DNA of 64,000 bases from Micavibrio sp. UBA5572. GTDB lineage: Bacteria; Pseudomonadota; Alphaproteobacteria; Micavibrionales; Micavibrionaceae. The DNA lies in NCBI GenBank assembly GCA_002425415.1, contig DIMG01000028.1, positions 19,997 through 83,996 of the forward strand. Reading direction: 5' to 3'. The notes under the pieces were generated by a model. That model was not told where the DNA came from and made no database searches. It worked only from the letters and a program-made list of their open reading frames with translations. The translations under genes were made by a program, and so were the position numbers. Shown here piece by piece: positions 1 to 12,588 of this stretch; the stretch's first letter is position 1, and each line of letters starts with the position of its first letter.

Positions 1-2433
1 CTTGATACGCCTATGCTGATGATTGACTGTGTCAATGCATTGCTTGCTGATCTGGCACATCTCCCTAAAGCGGAAAAATTAATCGAGTTGGCAGAAACCA
101 TGGGGCTGAATGGCAAAGGATGGTTGTGGACTCCTTATGTTTTGTCAGCTTTGGGCGTGTCTTATGATGCCAGCACCATCCATAATTCTTCACGGATGCG
201 TTTAAATGTCTGGTCGGACTTGCCGGAATGGGCGGATGATGCGCCTCTGCCCCCGCCATCCCAGCATGGTATTAGCGGCGATGAAACGCGGCAACGCTTG
301 TCTGAAATTCTGCTTTCGCGTTCTGATGCAGAAATCCGGCCAGAGCAATCCAATTATTCTACGCGGCTGGCGGAAGCTTTCGAGCCCATGTCTGCGCCGG
401 AAAGCCCGACCATAGTTCTGGCAGAAGCAGGAACAGGCATTGGCAAGACCCTTGGTTATCTTGCTCCTGCTACTTTATGGGCAGAAAAGAACGAAGGCAG
501 TGTTTATATTTCGACCTATACTAAAAATTTGCAACGTCAAATTAGTACAGAAATAAAACGTCTTTATCCCGATAAGGATTTGCGTGACCGTAAAGTGACC
601 ATTCGCAAAGGGCGCGAAAATTATTTGTGTTTACTGAATTTTGAAGACCTTGCCGCATCGATTGCCACAACACGCAGTATCGGTGCTGCTATTTCTGCCG
701 GATTAATGGCGCGTTGGGTCATGGAAACCGAAGACGGCGATTTAACCGGATCAGGATTTCATGGATGGTTGCCCGGCCTGATGGGAATTGGGACAACTTT
801 GTCCTTGGCTGATCGGCGTGGCGAATGCATATTTTCAGCGTGTGACCATTACCACAAATGTTTTAGCGAACGCGCTATTCGTAAATCGGCACGAACCCCG
901 ATTGTGATTGCCAATCATGCCATAGTAATGATTAAGGCCGCGCATCATGATGAAGATCTTGCCCGTCATATTATTTTTGACGAGGGTCATCATATTTTTG
1001 ATGCGGCAGATGGCGTATTTTGTGCCGAAATGACGGGTGTCGAAATGCACGATTTGCGCCGCTGGCTAATTGGCCCCGAGGGAGGTCGAAAATCACGCGC
1101 ACGCGGTTTAAAAAAACGGTTGCAGGATTTATTGGAAGACGATCAAGCCTCAATGAAATTGATGGAGGATGCGTTACACCATGCACGGTTTCTTCCTGAA
1201 TTTGACTGGATGAAACGGCTTCAACACAATAATCCACAAACCAATGCAGAAGCTTTTCTCGGGTTTGTTTCTCAACAGGTTATGGCGCGTGCCAATGGCC
1301 GCGAAGGGTCTTATTCAATCGAGACCTCTTTATTTCCCTTGATTGAGGATGCTATTCCTTCGGCGCAGCAACTCCATGACAATATGAAAGCCTTGCGTAA
1401 GCCGATGCAACGTCTTGCGGCGCGGCTTCGACAAAAATTATCAGAAGAAACAGACACTTTGTCCCCCGATACACGCAAACGCCTTGATGCGGTTGCAGAT
1501 TCTCTTGATCGCCGGATCAATGCCATGCTGACTCCTTGGGTCGGGTTATTGGAAAATCTTCTTGATGGCGTTGAACAACCGCAATTTGTTGACTGGATGG
1601 AAATCAATCGTCTGGAAAAAACCATTTTTGATATTGGTGTTCACCGTCACCACATTGACCCAAGCAAGCCATTGGCAGATTCTTTGAAACCCCATATTCA
1701 CAGTATGGTGATAACATCGGCGACATTGCGCGATGGTATCAGTGAAGATTGGACTGCGGCAGAAACTATGACGGGGGCAAAATATCTGGACGAAACGCCG
1801 ATCCGTTTTTCCATTCCGTCCCCCTATCGTTATGCCGATCAGACGCGCGTTTTTGTTGTCACCGACATCGATAAAACCGATATGGATCAACTGGCTTCGG
1901 CTTATCGAGAATTGTTTTTAGCCTCCCAAGGCGGAGCCCTCGGAATTTTTACCTCGATTGCGCGGTTACGGTCTGTTCATCATAAAATTTCAGGAAAATT
2001 ATCAGAGTCCGGTTTGCCGCTTTATGCCCAACATGTTGACGGCATTGATACGGGGACACTGGTTGACATGTTCCGCGAGGATACGCATTCCTGTCTTTTG
2101 GGAACAGATGCCGTTCGGGATGGGGTTGATGTTCCGGGTGAATCATTACGCATGATTGTGTTTGACCGCGTGCCATGGCCGCGTGGAACAATTTTGCAAA
2201 AAGCCCGTAAAAAAGTTATGGGCGGCAGCAATTTTGACGACCGTTTGACCCGCCTTAAACTCAAACAAGCCTATGGGCGTTTGGTGCGGTCATCAACCGA
2301 TCATGGAGTTTTTGTTATGCTGGATAACGCCACTCCGTCCCGCCTTCTCACGGCCTTTCCCGAAGGCGTGGTGGTTGAACGCCTCGGCATCGCCGAAGTG
2401 ATTAAAAGAAGTAAAGAGTTTTTACAGCAATAA
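1..2433 (+). CDS. DinG/Rad3-like ATP-dependent DNA helicase, 5'-partial
   Basis: This is a superfamily 2 helicase of the XPD/DinG group, which unwinds DNA 5' to 3' using ATP and a 4Fe-4S cluster. Counting from the first in-window ATG at 13, Walker A is AEAGTGIGKT at residues 137-146, the DEAH-type box is DEGH at 323-326, and motif VI lies near the end (QAYGRLVRSS). Four cysteines between the Walker motifs (C206, C272, C277, C283) have XPD-type iron-sulfur spacing. The frame is open back to base 1 with no stop, and family members usually carry a longer N-terminus, so I treat it as cut by the window edge. It ends in a terminator shared with the convergent atp operon. The helicase assignment is firm; the exact cellular role (repair, R-loop removal) is inferred. 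Confidence 0.88.
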   Translation, partial: LDTPMLMIDCVNALLADLAHLPKAEKLIELAETMGLNGKGWLWTPYVLSALGVSYDASTIHNSSRMRLNVWSDLPEWADDAPLPPPSQHGISGDETRQRLSEILLSRSDAEIRPEQSNYSTRLAEAFEPMSAPESPTIVLAEAGTGIGKTLGYLAPATLWAEKNEGSVYISTYTKNLQRQISTEIKRLYPDKDLRDRKVTIRKGRENYLCLLNFEDLAASIATTRSIGAAISAGLMARWVMETEDGDLTGSGFHGWLPGLMGIGTTLSLADRRGECIFSACDHYHKCFSERAIRKSARTPIVIANHAIVMIKAAHHDEDLARHIIFDEGHHIFDAADGVFCAEMTGVEMHDLRRWLIGPEGGRKSRARGLKKRLQDLLEDDQASMKLMEDALHHARFLPEFDWMKRLQHNNPQTNAEAFLGFVSQQVMARANGREGSYSIETSLFPLIEDAIPSAQQLHDNMKALRKPMQRLAARLRQKLSEETDTLSPDTRKRLDAVADSLDRRINAMLTPWVGLLENLLDGVEQPQFVDWMEINRLEKTIFDIGVHRHHIDPSKPLADSLKPHIHSMVITSATLRDGISEDWTAAETMTGAKYLDETPIRFSIPSPYRYADQTRVFVVTDIDKTDMDQLASAYRELFLASQGGALGIFTSIARLRSVHHKISGKLSESGLPLYAQHVDGIDTGTLVDMFREDTHSCLLGTDAVRDGVDVPGESLRMIVFDRVPWPRGTILQKARKKVMGGSNFDDRLTRLKLKQAYGRLVRSSTDHGVFVMLDNATPSRLLTAFPEGVVVERLGIAEVIKRSKEFLQQ

Positions 2434-2459
2434 AAAACCCGACAGTGGGTCGGGTTTTT
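2432..2459. terminator. Bidirectional intrinsic terminator, helicase / atpC
   Basis: CCCGAC at 2438-2443 pairs with GTCGGG at 2449-2454 around the loop AGTGG. The stem is flanked by an A-run on the left and a T-run on the right, so it can terminate transcription from both convergent genes. Part of the A-run overlaps the helicase stop codon. Confidence 0.85.
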
Positions 2460-2481
2460 GGAAACTTTATGTTTTAACGTG

Positions 2482-2895
2482 TTACGCCGCTTTGACGGCA
2501 TCCAGCATTGCTGAAACGATGGTGATGCGTTTTGACAGGCGGGTTTTTTCTTCCGCTGTGTCCGCATAGCCCATGTCTTCATGAAGACGCGTCAGCTCTG
2601 CTTGAAGGCGTTCGCTTTTTAAAGATTTTAACGGAACTGCCTCTTCAGCCAAAACAGTGCAGTTGGTCTGGGAAATATCCGCAAAGCCACCTGCGATAAA
2701 GATTTTTTCGACCTCACCGCCTTGCTCACGGATGATTTCAACCACGCCCGGACGCACAGACATAACCAAAGCCATGTGTCCGGCACGAACACCGACATCG
2801 CCCTCTTCACCCGGAATACAAACCTGAAAAGCCTGTTCCGAGATCAATTTTTGTTCGGGCGATACCAATTCAAAGTTAAAGAGCGTGTTATCCAT
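2482..2895 (-). CDS. atpC: F1 ATP synthase epsilon subunit
   Basis: This is the 137-residue epsilon subunit of the F1 sector. It sits on the central stalk, couples rotation to catalysis and can inhibit ATP hydrolysis. The N-terminal beta-sandwich (FNFELVSPEQKLISEQA onward, with GEEGDVGVRAGHMALV) and the C-terminal helical pair are both present, and the length is normal. It is the last gene of the minus-strand atpHAGDC operon, only 2 nt after atpD, so translational coupling is likely. The shared terminator at 2432-2459 lies just downstream. Confidence 0.95.
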   Translation of the reverse strand: MDNTLFNFELVSPEQKLISEQAFQVCIPGEEGDVGVRAGHMALVMSVRPGVVEIIREQGGEVEKIFIAGGFADISQTNCTVLAEEAVPLKSLKSERLQAELTRLHEDMGYADTAEEKTRLSKRITIVSAMLDAVKAA

Positions 2896-2897
2896 GA

Positions 2898-5241
<2,344 letters not shown>

Positions 5242-5269
5242 ATATTAGATCCCTTTTTCAGTTGGAATA

Positions 5270-6814
5270 TTAAGCCGCCAAACGCGCCACATAACCCTTG
5301 GTGAATCCATCAAGGAACGTAGAAATTTGCGCTTCGATGTCATCATTCAGGGCTTTTTTCTCTTTGATCGAGGCCAAAATTGATGCCCCTGCCGAACGCA
5401 GTTCAGACAGTAATTCAGACTCATAGGCACTGACATTTACAACAGGAACACCATCAAGATAGCCACGCGTTCCAGCAAAGATCACAACAACTTGTTCTTC
5501 GGTGGTCAATGGTGAGTATTGAGGTTGTTTCAACAACTGGGTTAAACGAGCACCACGTGCCAACAATTTTTGAGTTGCCGGATCAAGGTCGGAAGCAAAC
5601 TGGGCAAAGGCTTCCATTTCACGGTATTGAGCCAATTCCAGTTTAATCTTACCTGCCACTTGTTTCATGGCTTTGATTTGCGCAGCAGACCCAACACGGG
5701 ACACCGACAAACCAACGTTAATTGCAGGGCGAATGCCTTTATAGAACAAACCTGTTTCAAGGAAGATCTGACCATCGGTGATCGAAATCACGTTGGTTGG
5801 AATATAGGCAGACACATCACCGGCTTGCGTTTCAATGATCGGGAGAGCGGTCATTGACCCTGCGCCGAAATCATCATTCAATTTACAAGCCCGTTCCAAA
5901 AGGCGTGAGTGAATATAAAACACGTCGCCCGGATAAGCTTCACGTCCCGGAGGGCGACGAAGCAGCAAGGACATTTGACGGTAAGCAACAGCTTGTTTGG
6001 ACAAATCATCATAAACTGCCAAAGCGTGCATTCCGTTGTCACGGAAATATTCGCCCATTGCACATCCGGCATAAGGTGCCAAAAACTGCATCGGAGCAGG
6101 ATCAGACGCGGTTGCGGCAACAACGATCGAGAATTCCATCGCGCCGGCTTCTTCGAGTTCTTTCACCAATTTAACAACAGTCGAACGTTTCTGACCGATG
6201 GCCACATAAACGCAGTACACGTGGTCTTTCGGGTTATCCGATTTATTTGAGTTTTTCTGGTTGATGATGGCATCCATCGCAACGGCTGTTTTACCTGTTT
6301 GACGGTCACCAATAATTAATTCACGTTGCCCACGTCCGATAGGAACCAAAGCATCAATCGCTTTCAAACCGGTTTGCATTGGTTCGTGAACGGATTTACG
6401 TGGAATAATCCCGGGGGCTTTGACTTCAACACGGCTGAATTGGGTTGCATTCAAAGGGCCTTTACCATCAATCGGGTTACCAAGGGCATCCACAACGCGG
6501 CCAAGCAATTCTTTTCCAACAGGAACCTGAACAATTTCGCCAGTCCGCTTGACGATGTCGCCTTCTTTAATTGCTCGGTCATTTCCAAAGATAACCACAC
6601 CGACATTGTCGGCTTCAAGGTTCAACGCCATCCCTTTTGTTCCGTCAGGGAATTCAACCATTTCACCTGCACGAACGTTGTCCAGACCGTATACACGGGC
6701 AACGCCATCACCGACAGACAAGACCTGTCCGATTTCGGCGACATCAGCCATCGCACCAAAATTGGCGATTTGTTTGGTCAAAATTTCAGAAATTTCTGCT
6801 GCACGGATATCCAT
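5270..6814 (-). CDS. atpA: F1 ATP synthase alpha subunit
   Basis: This is the non-catalytic alpha subunit of F1. The nucleotide-binding P-loop is GDRQTGKT at residues 169-176, and the N-terminus ([20 protein letters not shown]) matches the alphaproteobacterial form that contacts delta. The length is 514 residues. The start codon is separated from the atpH stop by a single nucleotide, implying coupled translation of delta and alpha. The next gene downstream is atpG. Confidence 0.97.
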   Translation of the reverse strand: MDIRAAEISEILTKQIANFGAMADVAEIGQVLSVGDGVARVYGLDNVRAGEMVEFPDGTKGMALNLEADNVGVVIFGNDRAIKEGDIVKRTGEIVQVPVGKELLGRVVDALGNPIDGKGPLNATQFSRVEVKAPGIIPRKSVHEPMQTGLKAIDALVPIGRGQRELIIGDRQTGKTAVAMDAIINQKNSNKSDNPKDHVYCVYVAIGQKRSTVVKLVKELEEAGAMEFSIVVAATASDPAPMQFLAPYAGCAMGEYFRDNGMHALAVYDDLSKQAVAYRQMSLLLRRPPGREAYPGDVFYIHSRLLERACKLNDDFGAGSMTALPIIETQAGDVSAYIPTNVISITDGQIFLETGLFYKGIRPAINVGLSVSRVGSAAQIKAMKQVAGKIKLELAQYREMEAFAQFASDLDPATQKLLARGARLTQLLKQPQYSPLTTEEQVVVIFAGTRGYLDGVPVVNVSAYESELLSELRSAGASILASIKEKKALNDDIEAQISTFLDGFTKGYVARLAA

Positions 6815-6815
6815 A

Positions 6816-7415
6816 TTATCCTACCTCTTTCAATGATGCGTTTTGATTGGAATTCGAAATCATGGAATTTTTCATCCGTGATAATTTTGATTTAACGGAG
6901 TCGTCAATCATCTGTGACCCAACAGTGATTATCATACCGCCCAGAAGTTCCTGATCAACTTCTACGAATAAGCGAACAGTCTTTCCGGTTTTTGTGGCCA
7001 GCATTTGCGCCAGATTTTTTTCTTGTTCTGCCGTCAATGGATGGGCTGCTTTTACAAAAGCATCAACTTGTCCCATGCGCTTGGCAATTTCACGATGGAA
7101 TGCACTAATAATCGATTTCAATGAGTATAAGCGGCGGTTTCCTGCCAGAACACATAAAAAATTGGATGTAACTTGTTGAAATCTCGCAGCCTTCGCCACC
7201 TCTTGAACAGCCGCTTTCTGACGAATTGCGCCATGAACAGGACTTTCTACAAAAGAGAGGAACTCTGCGGAATTCAGCAGCGAGGCTTCCAAAGAAGCCA
7301 TATCTTTTTGGACGGCTTCGAGAACACCTACCTTTGCAGCAACATCAATCAATGCAGCGGCGTAACGGCCTAATACGATGTTCCCAGCACCCGAGGCGGA
7401 GGAGGACTTTGCCAA
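6816..7415 (-). CDS. atpH: F1 ATP synthase delta subunit (TTG start)
   Basis: This is the delta subunit, which joins F1 to the peripheral stalk of Fo. The conserved core begins [17 protein letters not shown] and ends with the family signature near [21 protein letters not shown] place the start at a TTG at 7415 because AAGGA precedes it by about 7 nt and it gives a normal 199-residue protein. A longer frame from a TTG at 7514 adds 33 residues unlike the family and lacks a ribosome site. This is the first gene of atpHAGDC; the Fo genes are not in the window, as is usual in this class. Confidence 0.88.
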   Translation of the reverse strand: MAKSSSASGAGNIVLGRYAAALIDVAAKVGVLEAVQKDMASLEASLLNSAEFLSFVESPVHGAIRQKAAVQEVAKAARFQQVTSNFLCVLAGNRRLYSLKSIISAFHREIAKRMGQVDAFVKAAHPLTAEQEKNLAQMLATKTGKTVRLFVEVDQELLGGMIITVGSQMIDDSVKSKLSRMKNSMISNSNQNASLKEVG

Positions 7416-7532
7416 TTCCTGATCCTTTCCAGAATAACTGAATAATTTGCGTTTTGTTGCGCTGAAGTAGCATATCAAAACGGGCAAAGCAAGGGAAAGT
7501 GTTATGCGTTGCAATGCCGCAGTTTAAGCCAA

Positions 7533-8117
7533 TTAGAGCAAGCCCAATCTTTGTTCCAATGCGCCACAAAAAATATGCCCCATCAGAATGTGCATTTCTT
7601 GAATACGAGCCGTCGAATCAGAGCAAGGAATCTTAATTGCCAGATCCGCCATCAAGGCAACTTTTCCGCCTGTCTCTCCCGTCAAAACCACAACTGAAAT
7701 GCCTTTTTCTTTTGCCGCTTCAATGGCTTCAATGACGTTTTTACTGTTCCCTGACGTGGTCAAGCCAACCAGCATATCGCCAGATTGCCCCAAGGCTGAT
7801 ACTTGTCGCGCAAAGATCTGCTCATATCCATAATCATTGGCACAAGCCGTCATGGCCGATGGGTCAAGGCTCAGGCAAAGGGCTGCAATCGGCTTTCTAT
7901 CCTGACAAAGTTTTACGGAAAGTTCTGCCGCAATATGCTGAGCATCAGCCGCCGACCCCCCATTCCCACAAAAGAGAATTTTCCCGCCCCCTTCTATACA
8001 AGTCACGGCCATTTTCACCCATTTTTCTAACGCTTCCCCCATGGTTGCAAAGGTTTGCGACGCAATATCTTGATGGTGGCGCGTTTCCTTACTCCAGAAG
8101 TCCTGAATATCCAGCAT
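7533..8117 (-). CDS. gmhA: Phosphoheptose isomerase (SIS domain)
   Basis: This SIS-domain protein of 194 residues matches GmhA, which isomerises sedoheptulose 7-phosphate to D-glycero-D-manno-heptose 7-phosphate at the start of heptose synthesis for lipopolysaccharide. The signature GNGGSAADAQHIAAEL starts at residue 51 and a second phosphate-binding segment reads VGLTTSGNSKNVIEA. Its ATG overlaps the stop of the upstream lipoprotein gene by one base. The atp operon begins about 120 nt downstream on the same strand. A DiaA-like replication role is possible for SIS paralogues but the motif set favours GmhA. Confidence 0.85.
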   Translation of the reverse strand: MLDIQDFWSKETRHHQDIASQTFATMGEALEKWVKMAVTCIEGGGKILFCGNGGSAADAQHIAAELSVKLCQDRKPIAALCLSLDPSAMTACANDYGYEQIFARQVSALGQSGDMLVGLTTSGNSKNVIEAIEAAKEKGISVVVLTGETGGKVALMADLAIKIPCSDSTARIQEMHILMGHIFCGALEQRLGLL

Positions 8118-8764
8118 TATTTCTTCATCCTGTTATAGCTCAGCTCGTCTTCGTTTAACTGGAATCCGACAACAATCTGGAACTGGCCAGAATCTTGCCC
8201 GACCATCAAAGGGATGGTCTGGCGCAGTCGGTCTTGTTTATGAATTGCAGGTTGACCCTCGCTATACACCATGGATAAAGCAAACACGTCTTTGGAAAGA
8301 ATTTGCCCTTGCGGTGTAATGACACTCAGAAAATACGGATAGGTATAGTTGGCTTCGCTTGCACCGTTTTTCATCCCTACAGGCCCCAGAATTCCGTCAA
8401 AATCGAGAGAAATTTCTAACGTGACGCTATTTGGTGAAACCTGACAGGTGGCATCCAGAGTGCTGAATTTTGCAGCGGCTATCAATTCATCCGCAATCGG
8501 TTTTTTAGGTGTCGAAAATTGGGTAATCTCTGATAATTCTCCCAAGACTTTCAGTTGCGGGCAGTTGTCCGGCAATTTAACAACCTGTGTTTGACCATTA
8601 ACAGTCATTGATGGTTGCTGTGCAGATTCTGCGGTATTGGCTGTATTGGCTTTTGGCCAATTGATGGATTCAATACTCTGTCCTATGGATTGTACGGCTT
8701 CACACCCTGACAATCCCACTCCCAAAACAGATAGAAAAATCAACACACCGATATTGCGGTTCAT
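8117..8764 (-). CDS. Putative lipoprotein of unknown function
   Basis: The product has 215 residues and begins with a short lipoprotein signal, MNRNIGVLIFLSVLGVGLSG, followed at once by the acceptor cysteine (lipobox LSGC). The rest looks like a soluble periplasmic beta-rich domain with two further cysteines (DNCPQL and ATCQVS) that could form a disulfide. I chose the ATG at 8764 because GGAG precedes it by 8 nt; the TTG two codons earlier has no such site. It is translationally coupled to gmhA through a one-base stop/start overlap, which hints at an envelope role. I do not recognise the family. Confidence 0.75.
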   Translation of the reverse strand: MNRNIGVLIFLSVLGVGLSGCEAVQSIGQSIESINWPKANTANTAESAQQPSMTVNGQTQVVKLPDNCPQLKVLGELSEITQFSTPKKPIADELIAAAKFSTLDATCQVSPNSVTLEISLDFDGILGPVGMKNGASEANYTYPYFLSVITPQGQILSKDVFALSMVYSEGQPAIHKQDRLRQTIPLMVGQDSGQFQIVVGFQLNEDELSYNRMKK

Positions 8765-8860
8765 TATCAATGCTCCAGTTCAAATAAAAAATTACAGAAT
8801 GAACAATAGCGAAAAGAAAATCCATGGCAAGTCCGCTCTCAATCTGATACCCATTTTCCT

Positions 8861-9844
8861 ATGATTAAAACGGATTCTCCTTTGAAAATTATCCTATGCG
8901 CACCGAGAGGCTTTTGTGCCGGTGTGGATCGCGCCATCCAAATTGTCGAAAAATCTCTGGAAAAATATGGAGCGCCGGTTTATGTGCGCCACGAGATTGT
9001 CCATAATAAATTTGTAGTCGAGACATTGCGCTCAAAAGGTGCTGTGTTTATTGAGGAATTAAATGAAATTCCCGAGAATCATTATGATCGACCTGTGATT
9101 TTTTCGGCGCATGGAGTTCCAAAATCCGTTCCTGCTGACGCACAGAAACGCAATATGTTTTACATCGATGCCACTTGCCCTTTGGTAACCAAGGTTCATT
9201 ATGAGGCCGCAAGACACCATAAAATGGGACTGGATATTATCCTGATCGGCCATACGGGGCATCCGGAAGTGGTTGGCACAATGGGGCAACTCCCTGAAGA
9301 CAGCGTTTTTCTGGTTGAAACAGTTGAAGATGTCGAACGGTTGAATGTCTCTGATCCAACCAAGCTAGCCTATTGCAGTCAAACAACTCTTTCCGTTGAT
9401 GATACCTCTGCGATTGTCGAGGCTCTTAGACAAAAATTTCCAGCCATTATCGGCCCTAGCCGCGAAGATATTTGTTATGCCACCACCAACAGGCAAGAAG
9501 CCGTCAAGGCAATTGCTCCGAATTCTGATGCCCTGTTTGTTATAGGATCACCCAATTCATCCAATTCAAACCGCTTGGTCGAAGTTGCCAAATCCTATGG
9601 TTGTCCGAAAGCTTTTTTGGTTCAGGATGAAAGTGATATTCCGTGGGATCGGATCGCTGATATTCGAACACTGGGGTTGACGGCTGGTGCCTCTGCTCCA
9701 GACATTCTGATTGATAATGTTATTACCGCATTGGGGAAAAATTTCGAAGTTAAGGTTGAAGAAGTCGTTTTAACCAAGGAAAATGTCACGTTTAATATTC
9801 CGCGCCTTTTACGTGAAGCCGAAGAACAACATGACGTTCGATAA
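8861..9844 (+). CDS. ispH: 4-hydroxy-3-methylbut-2-enyl diphosphate reductase
   Basis: IspH carries out the last step of the MEP isoprenoid pathway, reducing HMBPP to IPP and DMAPP with an iron-sulfur cluster. The three cluster cysteines are visible at C19 ([12 protein letters not shown]), C106 ([11 protein letters not shown]) and C205 ([10 protein letters not shown]). The conserved HGVPKS and SSNSNRL motifs are also present. The 327-residue length is normal. It heads a plus-strand run with the YgjV-like gene, thrB and rnhA; the next gene overlaps its 3' end by 14 nt. It diverges from the lipoprotein-gmhA pair. Confidence 0.96.
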   Translation: MIKTDSPLKIILCAPRGFCAGVDRAIQIVEKSLEKYGAPVYVRHEIVHNKFVVETLRSKGAVFIEELNEIPENHYDRPVIFSAHGVPKSVPADAQKRNMFYIDATCPLVTKVHYEAARHHKMGLDIILIGHTGHPEVVGTMGQLPEDSVFLVETVEDVERLNVSDPTKLAYCSQTTLSVDDTSAIVEALRQKFPAIIGPSREDICYATTNRQEAVKAIAPNSDALFVIGSPNSSNSNRLVEVAKSYGCPKAFLVQDESDIPWDRIADIRTLGLTAGASAPDILIDNVITALGKNFEVKVEEVVLTKENVTFNIPRLLREAEEQHDVR

Positions 9845-10370
9845 TCTTTTATTAAGTCCTAATATTATCCTTTATTTTTTTGGTTTGATTTTTGCCATGA
9901 TCTGTACGCAGACCAAAAACAGACAAAAAATGATGTTCTTCAAGTTTTTGGGAGACTATTCGAATGCGACTTATAGCATTCTTATGGGGGGGTTATCCGG
10001 TGGATTGGCCGGATTTATCGCAGGAACTGGCGGGCTGACACAAGCTTTAACCCCGGACAAACATCTTTCCAAAACCTTATGGCCAAGAATTATCGGTGCA
10101 AGCATTCTCTCAATCATGAGCATCTATTTTTCCTACAAAGCCCCTGCCGATCTCTTACCGATTGCGGCGGTTGTCGGATGTCGTTTTATGGAGCTTAACC
10201 GTAATCCGGAACGTATCCGGCTGGCCTACTATCTTTCCGGATTTTTATGGATTCTCTATTTTTATTTATTGGGAATTTATTTACTGATGGCGACTTCTAC
10301 CATCATGAACATCATGTTTTTAATCGGCTTGCTGCGCCACAGGCCGAAACCCCCTATTGATCTGATCTGA
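9831..10370 (+). CDS. YgjV-family inner membrane protein
   Basis: This is a hydrophobic protein of about 179 residues with several predicted membrane segments, beginning [20 protein letters not shown]. The segments [14 protein letters not shown] and the C-terminal tract ending LLRHR resemble the Escherichia coli YgjV layout, whose function is unknown. I use the ATG at 9831, 14 nt inside ispH; an earlier in-frame ATG at 9783 would overlap ispH by 62 nt. It lies between ispH and thrB, which in many alphaproteobacteria are adjacent. It is probably co-transcribed with ispH. Confidence 0.75.
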   Translation: MTFDNLLLSPNIILYFFGLIFAMICTQTKNRQKMMFFKFLGDYSNATYSILMGGLSGGLAGFIAGTGGLTQALTPDKHLSKTLWPRIIGASILSIMSIYFSYKAPADLLPIAAVVGCRFMELNRNPERIRLAYYLSGFLWILYFYLLGIYLLMATSTIMNIMFLIGLLRHRPKPPIDLI

Positions 10371-10426
10371 TCTGATTTTAACAAACGAATATTGCCTCCT
10401 CAATTATCATCCTATATGCTTGATAC

Positions 10427-11353
10427 ATGGCTGTTTATACTCACCTCTCGGATCATGAAATTTCGGATTTACTGACCGGATACAATATCGGATCTTTCAT
10501 ATCTGCCACAGGCATTCTCCAAGGAATAGACAATACGAACTACAAAGTCTCTACAGATGAAGGCGCATTTATCCTGACTATATTCGAAAGTCGCATTGCC
10601 CCTGATGACCTTCCTTTCTTTCTGTCTTTTATGGATCATTTATACAAAAATGGTATTCGTTGTCCTGCTCCGGTTTTAAGGAAGGATTCCAGCGCACTCT
10701 CTTTTTTTGATGACAAACCTGCTGCGTTATTTCCCTTTCTTGATGGTCACGGTGTTGACTACTCTGACATTATTCCTGTGTTTTGTTTTGAGCTCGGGGT
10801 TGTTTTGGGTAATATGCACAAGGCAAGTCAGAGTTTTCCTCTTTCGCGGATCAATTCAATGGGCATAGAGGCATGGGATTATCGTTTGCGCAAAGTTGGA
10901 GAGAGCGCCAAAGAATTTATTGATATTTTAGAGCAAATCAAGTGCGCGTGGCCTACGAGCCTTCCACATGGCGTCATTCATGCCGATTTTTTTCCTGATA
11001 ATGTTTTTATTCTGGACGGGCATATTCATGCCATTATAGATTTCTATTTCTCGGCAACTGATTTTCTGGCCTATGATCTGGCCATTGCTCTGAATGCATG
11101 GTGTTTTAGTTCTGATCACACGCTTTGTGCAGAAAAAAGTCAAAGCTTTCTGGACGGGTATCAATCTGTCAGACCCTTGACTCAAGAGGAAAAAGACTCT
11201 TTTCAAATTTTGTGCCAAGGAGCTTGTTTGCGGTTTCTATCATCACGGTTATATGATCTAACATTCCTTGACCCGAAGGCTCTTGTTACCCCCAAAGATC
11301 CAACAGAATATATCAAGAAACTGGAATTTCACTGTGCCAACAAAATCTTCTGA
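10427..11353 (+). CDS. thrB: Homoserine kinase, type II (APH-like fold)
   Basis: This is the aminoglycoside-phosphotransferase-fold homoserine kinase used by alphaproteobacteria, which phosphorylates L-homoserine on the way to threonine. The catalytic loop [10 protein letters not shown] gives D187 and N192, and the metal-binding aspartate D205 sits in [18 protein letters not shown]. The length of 308 residues and the N-terminus [16 protein letters not shown] are typical. Its 3' end overlaps the rnhA start by 20 nt. The ispH-thrB-rnhA neighbourhood supports the assignment over a generic phosphotransferase. Confidence 0.92.
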   Translation: MAVYTHLSDHEISDLLTGYNIGSFISATGILQGIDNTNYKVSTDEGAFILTIFESRIAPDDLPFFLSFMDHLYKNGIRCPAPVLRKDSSALSFFDDKPAALFPFLDGHGVDYSDIIPVFCFELGVVLGNMHKASQSFPLSRINSMGIEAWDYRLRKVGESAKEFIDILEQIKCAWPTSLPHGVIHADFFPDNVFILDGHIHAIIDFYFSATDFLAYDLAIALNAWCFSSDHTLCAEKSQSFLDGYQSVRPLTQEEKDSFQILCQGACLRFLSSRLYDLTFLDPKALVTPKDPTEYIKKLEFHCANKIF

Positions 11354-11792
11354 TTCATCCTCTTCAATTGTCGAGCTTTATACCGATGGTGCCTGTTCAG
11401 GAAATCCAGGCCCTGGTGGCTGGGGAGCTTTGCTTCGATGCAAAGGCAATGAGCGCGAGCTTTGCGGCGGAGAAGCCGAGACAACCAATAACCGCATGGA
11501 GCTCATGGCCACCATTCAAGGACTCCGTGCCTTATCAAGGCCTTGTACCGTCAAACTCTATACCGACAGCAAATATGTGTTACATGGCATTACAGACTGG
11601 ATGGCAGGATGGAAATCCAGAGGATGGAAAACTGCAGATAAAAAGCCGGTCAAGAATCAGGATTTGTGGCAGGAACTGGATGAAGAAATCCAACGACATG
11701 ACATCAAATGGATCTGGGTCAAAGGTCATGCCGGACACATAGAAAACGAGCGAGCCGATGAACTCGCCCGCTCGGGAATTCCAAAAATTTAA
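11334..11792 (+). CDS. rnhA: Ribonuclease HI (GTG start)
   Basis: RNase HI degrades the RNA strand of RNA-DNA hybrids. All four catalytic acids are present, counted from the GTG start: D18 ([16 protein letters not shown]), E56 (TNNRMELMA), D78 (LYTDSKYV) and D142 ([10 protein letters not shown]), with the loop histidine in VKGHAGH. The GTG at 11334 gives a normal 152-residue protein and a 20-nt overlap with thrB, suggesting coupling. A longer frame into thrB adds residues unlike the family. It converges on the M15-type gene with an 11-nt gap and no obvious terminator. Confidence 0.93.
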   Translation: MPTKSSDSSSSIVELYTDGACSGNPGPGGWGALLRCKGNERELCGGEAETTNNRMELMATIQGLRALSRPCTVKLYTDSKYVLHGITDWMAGWKSRGWKTADKKPVKNQDLWQELDEEIQRHDIKWIWVKGHAGHIENERADELARSGIPKI

Positions 11793-11803
11793 TTTGATTT
11801 ACC

Positions 11804-12376
11804 TTACCACGTTCTGAACTCACCAGAGTCCATATGAACAAAGCCTTGGCGTGCGTAATACCCTACACCGCCTGCTTTCAGATTGGTTGCAATTTCACGG
11901 ATATGTTTGGCATTGACATCTTGCAAACGAACATCAATTGCTTGGCCGGACATGTGCAAGGATCTCTTTGCAACACCCCTTGAATGCGATCTGAGCATTG
12001 CATTGGTATGCGGAGAGCGGTAGCCGGAAATGACTGAATATGGATGGCTTGTGCCGGTGTGGCGATGGACGGCAGAAATAATATCAATTGCACGGGGATC
12101 CATCGGAAATACTTCGTTTGCCCGAAAATCACGCATCACATAATTTATGCGCTCAAACGCTTCAGGAAGATATTTATTTCCTACACGGTAAACGCCTGAA
12201 AAGACTTCACCCGTATGAGAATTTTTAAAAGATACATTGTAAGCGCCGCCAGACGGCATAGCCAGCGCAGGTTTGACACTTGCCGAAATCAGCGCAGACA
12301 TTGAAAGGGTTAATCCGCCTTTAAGAAAGCTGCGGCGGCTCAGCAAAGACTCAGAACCAGAATCTAGAAAAGACAT
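11804..12376 (-). CDS. Tat-exported M15/DUF882 (YcbK-like) peptidase
   Basis: The 190-residue product begins with a twin-arginine signal, SRRSFLKGGLTLSMSALISA, ending near KPALA. The mature part carries the YcbK/DUF882 zinc-site pattern: a histidine in NAMLRSHSRG, HMSGQAIDVRL with its His and Asp, and a final histidine in FVHMDSGEFRTW. This family belongs with the M15 D,D-/L,D-carboxypeptidases that trim peptidoglycan. Tat export implies folding in the cytoplasm before secretion. An L,D-transpeptidase gene lies just upstream on the same strand, so both may act on the cell wall. Substrate is inferred. Confidence 0.86.
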   Translation of the reverse strand: MSFLDSGSESLLSRRSFLKGGLTLSMSALISASVKPALAMPSGGAYNVSFKNSHTGEVFSGVYRVGNKYLPEAFERINYVMRDFRANEVFPMDPRAIDIISAVHRHTGTSHPYSVISGYRSPHTNAMLRSHSRGVAKRSLHMSGQAIDVRLQDVNAKHIREIATNLKAGGVGYYARQGFVHMDSGEFRTW

Positions 12377-12417
12377 TCGTCACCTATTCGGATCGGTTAA
12401 AAATAAAGTGCTTTTCA

Positions 12418-12435
12418 GTACAACACGGGGTGTAC
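12418..12435. promoter_or_regulatory. Imperfect palindrome upstream of the M15 gene
   Basis: A near-palindrome reads GTACAACACGGGGTGTAC, with one extra base in the left arm. It sits about 40 nt upstream of the M15-type start codon. It could be an operator, but no regulator is identified and the match could be chance. Confidence 0.25.
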
Positions 12436-12588
12436 AAAGTAAAGTTACTTCTATTTAGCAAAAATAATCTATTGCTGAAATACATTCGAAAAGAGGAAGA
12501 TGAATTATCCCCTGATATGTCCATTGTAAGTATTCTTCTCCAGACATTCAAGAAGTTTTGTTTTTACTTTGATATAATAAAATTAACT

